Shown: positions 56,101 to 64,000 of the stretch, piece after piece
How the letters are laid out: every line of letters starts with the position of its first letter
Position numbering within the stretch: position 1 is the stretch's first letter
NCBI GenBank assembly: GCA_021397845.1
Contig: CM038052.1
Location: 141,055,854-141,119,853 of the forward strand
Direction of reading: 5' to 3'
Length of the DNA: 64,000 nt
Source: Areca catechu
Lineage: Eukaryota; Streptophyta; Magnoliopsida; Arecales; Arecaceae
Translations under genes and position numbers: made by a program
The notes under the pieces: generated by a model
What the model was told of the DNA's origin: nothing
Databases searched by the model: none
Seen by the model: the letters and a program-made list of their open reading frames with translations, nothing else

Positions 56101-57896
56101 TCCTGAGGAGGCTCTGAGGGTGTAGGAGTCCTAAGTTCCTTAGCAGTCAACATCCTAATGGGTGAACCACTATTAATTTCTTGTTCTAGATCCTTGGCAC
56201 TAATCAGGTTCACTCCAGTCTTCATTTCCCTAACCTTACTGGTTCCTTTAGCTACCTTGTCCTTAGGAGGGACTGAATGGATTGTGATTTTCTTCCCATT
56301 GAAACTAAAGACACAGGTGTTGGATTTTCCTAAGAGGGTGGCATCATGATCATACAACCAGGGTCTTCCAAGAATTATACTGCTCACCCCCATGGGCAAG
56401 ACATCACACCAAATCTTCTCTTGATAGGATTGCATTTGGATTTGGACCTGACATCTAGACTGGATGGGTATAGAAGTAGAGTCTACCCAAGAAACCTTAT
56501 AGGGGTTGGGGTGGGGGACTGGGGTTAAGCCTAACATTTTGACAGTGCTAGTAGAAATGGCATTCACACAGCTCCCACTATCTATGATGATTTTACAAAC
56601 CTTATCCCATAGTTTAAGGAAAGTCTGTAGGATGTTAGTCCTACGCCAATCTTCTTGAACTTTAGTCTGGGACAGGATGCATCTCACAACCCCTAAGTGG
56701 TTAGATTCAGTGGATTCTTCCTCTCCTTCATACTCATCAACCAAATTCATTCCGGCCTCATAATCTTCTTCTTCAAACTCCTCATTAGGCTCGGAATTCT
56801 CTTCTCCTCCCTCTTCTATATATAGGGATCTACGAGGGCACTGGCTAGAAACATGACCTACCTTATGACACTTAAAACAAGCTATGGCTGTGCACTGAGT
56901 GGAGATATGACCGGGTTTCTGACACTTAAAACAGATGATACCAGGGGTTCTCTGGGTGTCAGGTGCCTTACCTTTGTCCATGGGCCTAGGGGTGGGAATA
57001 CCCTGATTAGGCTTGCTAGGGGTAATCTGGCTAGGTCCATTTCTTGGGATTGGGGCACTAATCCTAGAAGGCATGGGTCCTCTCTGAAATTTCTCAATGT
57101 TCAGTGCAATCTGATAGGCTTGGTCTAGGTCAGTAACCTCTCTCAGAAACAACTCTCTCTTAATATCTTCTCTAAGCCCAGCCCTAAATCTAGACAAAGT
57201 GACTTCATGGGCTTCACTCACATCACATCTCATCAGGTATTCATCAAAGGTGGTTATGTAGTCTGAAACAGATCGGTTCCCTTGTTTCAAAGTCTGCCAT
57301 TGGTCTAACAGATTTTGCTGGTATGAAATGGGTAGGTACTTGTCTCTAAGTTTCTCTTTCATACCCTGCCAAGTGGTTATGGGCTCTACATTTCGTCTTC
57401 TAGTGGTCAGCTCAATGTTCCCCTAGTATAACCTAGCTTGACGTATTAATTTCATCTTGGCAAACTTGAATTTCCTCTCCTCAGACATGGCATACCACTC
57501 AAAGTACTGGTCCATCTCACCCTCCCAATCAGAATACACCTTAGGATTTAGGCTACCATCAAAAGTGGGTGCATCTAACTTGATGTTCCGAATGAACCTA
57601 TCATCTCTATCCTCAGGCTCTGGGTCAGGCCTCCTATGATTAGGTTCAGGATCTCGGTATAAAGGTCTTCTAGGCTCTTGGTGTGGGCGAGGTTGAGGCA
57701 CATTAAAATCTGGGTCAGGAGTCCAATCCCGATGCCTAGGTTCCTCAAGTACTTGGACTCGATCCCTAAGCTGGGCAAAATTCTCATTCATATCCTGACT
57801 TAATTTGTTCATACTCTCTGTAAGGGCTCTAACCATGGCCTCTAAATCAGGTTGGGCTTGACCAGGTTGGTAGGGTACTCCATTCCGGGTAGACAT
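53106..57896 (-). pseudogene. E12 gag-pol polyprotein, one frame with three stops
   Basis: The start is the ATG at 57896 (MSTRNGVPYQPGQ). Domains in order: Gag (about 57560-57090); two CCHC knuckles at 56838-56933 (CFKCQKPGHISTQC, CFKCHKVGHVSSQC); protease DSG at 56574-56582; RT with YFDD at 55521-55532; RNase H with CDAS near 55088; integrase with ETHAGGLAGHFG, CRTC and DDE (MDFVLGLP, SDRDVRF, QIEVVN); GPF module (53382-53800); chromodomain (QRYLVCWLGRPYSDDSW near 53310). Stops: TAG 57423-57425, TGA 54000-54002, TAG 53382-53384. By comparison with relatives they replace Trp, Cys and Gln. The rest is open, including one stretch of 1120 residues. Confidence 0.92.
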
Positions 57897-58780
57897 GATG
57901 CAATCAAGCACACAAAATGAGACTCAACTGAATGACTACGGGCTAACTAAACCTAGAGCCTAAACTAGGTGTCCAATCAGAGTGGCAAGCTAGCCTGTAG
58001 TAACTCAGGACTCAGCCAGGCAGGTGTAAGGGGAGTGTTAGGTCCCTGAATGCCAATCCTAGACACCAATCAGAGATTGGCCAGGTAGGTGGACCAGCAC
58101 ACAAGCCCTTTGGGATGGAATCCCTGAACCACCGTTCTAGACACTGAGTACAAAGCACACACAGAGTAACCAGACAAACTGACTCAACACTAGCCTTGAC
58201 CCGACTTGTTGATGTCCCTAGCCCACTAGGGCAAATTAGGTCTAATCAATTTTAGATTAAAGGCTTAGGTTCGAATGAAGGGGTGGTGGTTTTTGGCTAA
58301 GGAGAGGTTATCAACTCCTCCCCTTATCTTAGATGCTCAAATGCCCTTAAGTTGAATTAAGAGATGAACACTCAAAATTAAATGGATTGCAGAACACAAA
58401 AAACAGAGTTGCAGTAATTTAATTCTCAGAAATCACACGGAAACCAATAAATCATGAGAAAATTATACAAATTAGTTTCAATTATACTGGTTTCAGAAAA
58501 ATAAAAATCACTAAATTTGGAGTTATCTGCAGTGAGAAATAATTCCTGCAACAGGGAAATTATGGGCTGAAAATAGAGCACTTCCCTGTTTACAATTTCT
58601 GCTACGAAGTAGTAACCCAACGGATCCCCTACACGCCCTAGGAACACCCCGTGGAATGGGAAGAGGAGGTTTGCACCTCGCTTCGTTCCTAGGACCGGAC
58701 GTCCTGGGGAGTCTACTTCGAGCAAACAAAGTAAAAAGAGAGGGACTCAAACAGGCAATCAAACAGAAACCCTAAACAGG
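57897..58780 (-). other. E12 untranslated leader
   Basis: No gene. Conserved block at 57965-58240 with the inverted repeat at 58076-58090 (sense CCAATCTCTGATTGG). 58420-58780 matches the E9 leader. Confidence 0.6.
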
Positions 58781-58792
58781 GCTCTGATACCA
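58781..58792 (-). other. E12 primer binding site
   Basis: TGGTATCAGAGC on minus, exact initiator Met-tRNA complement, four bases from the LTR end and followed by cctgtttagggtttctg. Confidence 0.92.
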
Positions 58793-58796
58793 AAAA

Positions 58797-60387
58797 TGAT
58801 GCAGTACAAAGAACAAAGAAGCGTATGCGGAAGTAAAATTAAGATTTTTTTTTTTTTTTTTATATTTTTCAGAAATTGGCTTTGACTCAAAGTAAAGCTA
58901 ACTAAGTTGAAGGAAACTAAGTAAAGATTGAAAGCACAGTTTAGAAGGAACCAAATTATCAGAGTAGTTCAGAAGTAACGGATCGCTGGGGGTTGAGAAA
59001 CTCCCAGACCTAGGGTTTCGCTCTGAACTTTCAACATAACAGAAATAGAGAGGAGGGACGGTTTACTCACCAGACAGTGATCTTCTCAGGATTCTGGTGG
59101 AAGAACTCTCTCGAGCAGATTGTGGGATCTCGGAGTTGGCTATCTTCGCAATGGATCCTCCAATACTGGTCTCGTGGTTTGGTCGGCTTCTCCTGGACTC
59201 AAGATCTGGAAAAGAAGAGGAACAAATGATGGAATTCAGAAACTCAAGAAAAGATCTTACCAGGTTGAAGAACTTGAAAGCTGAAGTTGTTGAAATCAAA
59301 TTCTCCTGGAGGCCGATCTGACTTCCTCTTAGAATTGCTGTAGACCTGCAGTATCTGGACTGGAGTCGGATGCTGGTGGTCGGCCAGGACTTGGAGAAGG
59401 TGGCCGTGAGAAGAGGAAAAGACTAGGGCTTGGTGGAAAGAGAAGTGTGATGGCGACTAGGGTTTGGGAATTGAGTGGCTAACCTAGGGTTTAGGGTTTT
59501 GGAGATCTCTCACCTCCTCAAGGTTCCAGGGGAACCCGGATTCACTCCCTCATGGAGCTCAACACCTGGAAGCAAGTGCGGAAAAGAGAAAACACAAGTT
59601 TGCTCACAAGAAAAATTTCTTTCATTCATCTGATTGTTGTAAACTTACAAGAGGGGTTTAATTTATAAGGCATTACAAGGGAGGAGGGTTTCACATCTTC
59701 CCATGTGGGACTAAAGGAGGGGATCTCCAAATTAGGGCAAATCCCTTACATATGGTCGGCCAAAATACCAAAAATTAGGATTTGGGTTATAAATGGCAGG
59801 TAGATGGCGCCACCTTGCTTGGATTTTCAAGAAAAAATTTTCTTCCTTCCCTGGATCAACTCTTTTGGACTCCTCCTTTTCTTCCTCCCTAAGTCAAGGT
59901 CCTTCCCATCTTTGTCTTGATTGTTTTGGCAGGTAGTGGGCGCCCCTTGATGTTCTCTTCTAAGAGAAATTTCTTCCCTTCTTTGCTTGGAGCTTCTTGG
60001 GAAAGTCTTGGCCGCCCCCCTTGATTTGTGCTCTCTTGGTGGACTTCTCTTTATCTGGTGCAAGAAAGAAGGAAGTTGCCATCTGTGGAGTGGGGACCAA
60101 AAGCTGCTGGATGTGGATATGGCGCCCTGGACTGGGAGTGTGGCTGGGAGTGTGGTGTCCACTTGCCTGATCTTGGGAGAAAATGTAACATCCCAGGTTG
60201 AAACCCTAGTCCACTACTGAGTCAACATGACTCAACAAAATAAAATGCAGGTAATGTAGACTCAAGCTAAATTGAGTTGATCTAGTCAACTCTTATTACA
60301 AACCAAAAACCCTAATTCTTCGGGCAAGGTTAATCAGAGATCCAGATGGAGCTCTAAAGTCTTCTTCTGAGTCTGGTGCCCGCACCA
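58797..60387 (-). repeat. E12 5' LTR
   Basis: A 1591-bp copy of 51600-53196. TATA-like CCTTATAAAT at 59661-59670. On minus a donor-like CTGGTAAGAT and acceptor-like TTTTCCAG flank a 55-bp pyrimidine-rich stretch near 59207-59261, and a donor-like CTGGTGAGTAAA lies near 59068. Confidence 0.93.
59661..59670 (-). promoter_or_regulatory. TATA-like box, E12 5' LTR
   Basis: CCTTATAAAT on minus in a stretch conserved with E11 and E14 (also 52469-52478 in the 3' LTR). Likely core promoter. Confidence 0.45.
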
Positions 60388-60808
60388 GGAGACTTTCATG
60401 AAAACCTTGACTGAACAGCTTGACCAAATGAACACCCAATCACAAAACCAGTTTGCCCCGATGAACCACAAGTTCAACCAATCCAATACCCAAATAACCA
60501 CCCATTTGAACCACAAGCTTAACCACCCAATTAACCTAGTTTTCCCAATACCCTGACCCATACTTAGAGCCTAGCCCTAGGAGATCATGAACCTATAGAT
60601 CTGATTCCAAATCCTATGACCCTAGCTCCTATGCACCCAGGTCCTCAGAATCAAGAACCTATGCATCCACATCCTATGAGCCCAAACAACCCATGACCCT
60701 TAATCGACCTGAATCCAATAGGAGTAGTACTCCTAGATATGAGCCTTGTGTTAGTCCACTTCCCATTAGTCATCCTAAACCCTTTAGGACTAGTGCCCCT
60801 AGCCCAGG
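60388..60808 (+). pseudogene. E7 gag, continued after E12
   Basis: It begins with the duplicated ggaga and continues the frame of 51524-51599 until a TGA at about 60556. The following text, frameshifted, has a Ser/Tyr/Pro-rich stretch (SKSYDPSSYAP; STSYEPK; STPRYEP) like E10. It is cut at 60808 by E13 before any protease or linker could be seen. Confidence 0.75.
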
Positions 60809-61484
60809 TGATGCAATACGGGATGATGATGAGTGATGTGCCATGCTTATCTTGATTTTTATATATATATATATATTTATATTTTGAGAGTAATAACTGA
60901 TATCCTAATAGCAAAAACAAACAGAAAGACCTAAAGAAAATAAAGTGACAACTAGTTATCAAAATTACCTACCTGCATGCAGATCTTGTCAAAAAACTGT
61001 AAGGGAGGGTTGCGGTGATTAAGAAACCACCCTAGATTAGGTTACCTACTTCTGAGTTTCAGATCTAGAAGAAGGGAAGGGGTATAGATTTACCAATATG
61101 CTTTGAAATTCCCTCGGTTGAAGATCTAGATCACAACACTCTAGAGTTGACAAACCCGACTCCAAAACCGACCGATCCAACATTTAGACTCCAATCACAC
61201 CGGTTCCAAAGCAAGGACTCTGATCTTCAGAGTTGGATCTCGAAAGGATCTACAAAAAATATCAGAGTTGATTACTAGAAAAGTACTAAGAATGCCAAGA
61301 GCTCAGAAGAATAGAATTAAAAGGGGAAAGAATGTTGTTATCAAGGTTGATTGTGCTCCCGGGGTCTTCTTCTTTGACTTGCTTTAGGATTCTCATCAAA
61401 GGATTGGATGTAGACCTTAAAGAGTCTTCAAATGGCAAATTTGGTGGAAAGAATGGAACCGATAAGTAGAGCGTCACACCCTAC

Positions 61485-61652
61485 GAAACTTGGACGTCGC
61501 ACCCAAGTTATTCTAGGTGTCTCATCTAGCACCTTCAAGCAAACTAGCTATGGAGGAATTGGAGAAAATGCAAACTTGGACATCACACCCAAGTTGTTCT
61601 AGGCATCTCACCTAGCACCTTCAAGCAAACAAGTTGAGGAATTGGAGAAAAT
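61485..61652. repeat. Direct duplication of ~85 bp in the E13 LTR
   Basis: Two adjacent diverged copies, each with aacttggac(g/a)tc(g/a)cacc and attggagaaaat(g/a)c. No coding signal. Confidence 0.75.
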
Positions 61653-61715
61653 ACAACAACACTTTGTCTTTTCATTACTCAAAATATCATGCTTACAAAG
61701 AAGGATTTTGGGCTC

Positions 61716-61726
61716 TATTTATAGCC
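61716..61726 (-). promoter_or_regulatory. TATA box, E13 LTR
   Basis: GGCTATAAATA on the minus strand, agreeing with the orientation inferred from the LTR end. Likely core promoter. Confidence 0.45.
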
Positions 61727-62009
61727 TCATTACAAGTAAAAAGATGGATTGAAATTAAAATTCAGAATAAAAGAAGAGGGAATTATAATTTTTGAGATTT
61801 TGGAATAGGTGCCAATGCTCCATAAAGATGGTTATCTTGACTTGATCTTCCACCCTTCAATTTGATCTTCTCCCTTTTCTTTCCTTGGCCGATAGAAGTT
61901 AAATTGCTGCATTTAAATGGGAGTGGAGCCCACCTAAAACACCTCCAAGAGAGAGAATTCATGGGGAAGAGAATAGAATTTTTGAAAGGTAGAAAAACTT
62001 TAACCAACT

Positions 62010-62135
62010 CTCTTAAATGCCTTCAAAGCTTGTGCCATTTAATTCTCTTAAATGCCTTCAAAGCTTGTGTCATTTAATTCTCTTAAATACCTTCAAAACT
62101 TATGCTATTTAATTCTCTTAAATGCCTTCAAGAAG
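62010..62135. repeat. 35-bp tandem repeat in the E13 LTR
   Basis: Units start at 62010, 62045, 62080 and 62115 with ctcttaaatgccttcaaa; period 35 bp, three full copies and a partial one. Confidence 0.85.
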
Positions 62136-62303
62136 CTTTCTTCAAGAAACTCCCTCCACCTTTTAAAGCTCTTTAATTGCTGCCTTCAAAGCTACTTCCA
62201 TCGATTTTAAACTCTTTGTTTGGTGAGAGAATATGTGAAAGATTTTTTTATAGAGCTTCCAACCAAATAAATGTAGATATGGTCCCCTCTTTGCTTCCTT
62301 CAT

Positions 62304-63944
62304 TGATGCAGAACAAAGAGATGAGACGATGCGATGCGGAAGTAAATTAAGACTAATTCTTTTTTTTTTTTTATTTTTTTTTTATATATATTTTTTTAGA
62401 AGTCGGCTTTGACTCAAAGGAAAGTTAAACTAATTGAAAGAAACTAGGTAATAATTGAAAGCACAATTTAAATGAAACTGGGTTATCAGAGTAGTTCAGA
62501 AGTAACGGATCGCAGGGGGTTGAGAAACTCCCAGACCTAGGGTTTCGCTCTGAACTTTCAACAGGACAGAAATAAAGAGAAGAGATGGGTTACCGACCAG
62601 ACAGTGATCTTCACAGAGTTTGGTGGAAGAACTCTCTCGAGCAGATTGTCCGATCCTTGGATTCGGATATCTTCGCAATGGATCCTCCAATACTGGTCCT
62701 GTGGCTGAGTCAGCTTCTCCTGGACTCAAGATCTGGGAAAGAAGAAGAACAAGTGATGGAATCAGATACTCAAGGAAGAATTTACCAAATTGAAGAACTT
62801 GAAAGTTGATGTGCTGAAATCCGGATACTCCTGGAGGTTGATCTGACTTCCTCTGGGAATTGCTCTAGATCTAAAGTATCCGGACTGGACCCGGATTCTG
62901 GGGTCAGCCTTGACTTGAAGAGGATGGCCGTGAGAGGTGGGATATGCTAGGGCTTGGTGGAAAGAGAAGGATGATGGGCGGCTAGGGTTTGGGAGTGAAG
63001 TGGCTAACCTAGGGTTTGGGGTTTGGAGATCTCACACCCCCTCAAGGTTCCTGGGGAACCCGGATTTACTCCCTCACGGAGCTCAACACCTGGATGCAAG
63101 TGCGGAAGAGAGAAAACACAGAGTTTGCTCACACAAAAAACTTGAATTCATTCATCATATTACTTTAATGTTTACAAGAAGGGTTTAATTTATAGGACTT
63201 TACAAGAGAGTAGGGTTTTACATCTTCCCATGTGGGACTAAAGGAGGGGATCTGCAAATTAGGATTGTAGGATCAATCCTTACACATATGGACGGCCAAA
63301 GGTTCCAAAAAAAATTTGATTTGGATTTTAAAAGGAAGGTAGATGGTGCCTCCAAGCTTTGTTCTTCAAGAGAGGATTTCTTTCCTTCCATGGCTCAACT
63401 CTTTTGGACTCCTCCTTTTCTTTCTCCCTAAGTCATGGTCCTTCCCATCTTTGTTTTGGGCATTTTTGGCAGGGAATGGGCGCCTCCTTGAAGTTCTCTC
63501 CAAGAAGAATTTCTTCCCTTTCATAGCTTGGCTCTTATGGAAGGTCTTGGGCCGCCCCCTTGATTTGTGGATCCCTGGTTGCTTTCTCCTCAAATGGCGC
63601 ATGAGAGAAGGGAGCTGCTATCTGTGGTGTGGGGACCAGAGTATATTGGATGGAGATGTGGCACCCCCTGGACTCAGGCGTGTGGCTGGGAGTGTGGCTG
63701 GGAGTGTGGCGCCCACTTGCTTGGCCTTGGGAGAAAATGTGACACCCCAGGTTGAAGTCCTAGACCACTACTGAGTCAACATGACTCAACAAAAATAAAT
63801 TGCAGGGAGTACAGACTTAAGCTAAAATTGAGTTGATCAAGTCAACCCTTATTACAAGCCAGAAAACCCTAATTCTTCGGGCAAGGTCAATCAGAGATCC
63901 AGATGGAGCCCTGAAGTCTTCTTCTAAGTCTGGTGCCCACACCA
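62304..63944 (-). repeat. E14 3' LTR
   Basis: Same family as E9, E11 and E12. On minus it starts TGGTGTGGGCACCAGAC and ends ttctgcatca without captured PBS units. 1641 bp. ORFs such as 63343-63774 are LTR text. The element continues past the window edge. Confidence 0.87.
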
Positions 63945-64000
63945 ATTTTCCCGGGGTGGGAGGAACTCGACCCTGTCGAGTATGGATCAAGTTGGCTCTG
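63945..64000 (-). pseudogene. E14 Pol C-terminal end, cut by window
   Basis: On minus it encodes QSQLDPYSTGSSSSHPGK, the tail after the chromodomain as in E9 and E12, joined directly to the LTR. Shows that a minus-strand gypsy element extends to the right. Confidence 0.8.

Larger units (their letters stand above)
51600..60387 (-). mobile_element. E12: near-intact autonomous Ty3-gypsy chromovirus
   Basis: An 8.79-kb element in the E7 gag with the perfect duplication ggaga (51595-51599, 60388-60392). LTRs 51600-53196 and 58797-60387 are about 99% identical by eye, so it is the youngest complete element here. A single gag-pol frame carries all domains and only three in-frame stops. Its LTR family is shared with E9, E11 and E14. 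Confidence 0.94.
25737..60808 (+). mobile_element. E7: Ty3-gypsy element, interrupted by E8 and E12, cut by E13
   Basis: The pieces are 25737-25753, 48949-51599 and 60388-60808. The 5' LTR is split after 17 bp by E8 (TSD aggat). PBS, leader and gag start follow; gag is split by E12 (TSD ggaga). It ends in view at 60808, where the E13 LTR starts. The 3' half is outside the window. The LTR resembles E3, and the Gag repeat region resembles E10. Confidence 0.85.
60809..62303 (-). repeat. E13 LTR, truncated by E14
   Basis: It begins TGATGCAATACGGG on plus, so on minus it ends cccgtattgcatca like the other LTR ends; ccagg at 60804-60808 may be its target. TATA-like GGCTATAAATA on minus at 61716-61726. 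It is unlike the other LTRs in sequence and holds two sets of tandem repeats. Interrupted at 62303 by E14 (possible target ttcat, 62299-62303). No gene. Confidence 0.65.

Noticed and set aside
54000..57362. Integrated pararetrovirus (Caulimoviridae) as the source of the RT
   Set aside because: The order PR-RT-RNase H-integrase-chromodomain, LTRs and 5-bp target duplications identify an LTR retrotransposon; no coat or movement protein is present.

Overview
This window is plant nuclear DNA made almost entirely of nested LTR retrotransposons. I see no host gene, rRNA, tRNA gene, CRISPR array or bacterial feature. Evidence for a plant: a Sirevirus-type Ty1-copia element, Ty3-gypsy chromoviruses with a chromodomain at the end of Pol, a Tat-lineage gypsy remnant with an antisense extra ORF, and primer binding sites matching initiator Met-tRNA. 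The density and depth of nesting suggest heterochromatin of a large-genome angiosperm; the species cannot be named from the sequence. I number the elements E1-E14 by their left end.

Left half (1-25305). E1 (1-19091) is a Sirevirus-type copia element with decayed gag, pol and a third ORF; its 5' LTR is cut by the window edge. Its 3' LTR is split by E2 (9426-18705, target-site duplication [TSD] gttgg), a gypsy chromovirus with both LTRs. E1 lies in the Pol C-terminus of gypsy E3 (19092-21062), which lies in the Pol C-terminus of gypsy E4 (21063-22870). E4 abuts E5 (22871-25305), a Tat-like gypsy remnant with an antisense Transposase_28-like ORF and a 3' LTR full of 49/55-bp repeats.

Right half (25306-64000). 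E6 is an LTR start inside the E5 LTR. E7 (+) starts inside E6. E8 (-, 25754-48948, TSD aggat) is a gypsy element inserted 17 bp into the E7 5' LTR. Within the E8 integrase sit E9 (-, 28189-41256, TSD gacca/aacca) and the solo LTR E11 (41458-43372, TSD tatac). E10 (+, 29478-35612, TSD tcctt) sits inside the E9 3' LTR. E7 resumes at 48949 and its gag is split by E12 (-, 51600-60387, TSD ggaga), the best-preserved autonomous element. E7 then runs into E13 (60809-), whose LTR contains E14 (62304-), which leaves the window. The deepest stack is E5 > E6 > E7 > E8 > E9 > E10.

How they fit together. E2, E8 and E12 carry Gag, protease, reverse transcriptase, RNase H, integrase and a chromodomain, and represent autonomous families. 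E9 and E10 lack protease, RT and RNase H and instead share a linker joined to integrase at the same point. By LTR and Gag N-terminus E9 pairs with E12 and E10 with E8, so they look like two parallel non-autonomous partners. E9 and E11 also have LTRs whose 3' ends contain captured 31-bp copies of the LTR-end/PBS junction, which I consider the most unusual structure here.
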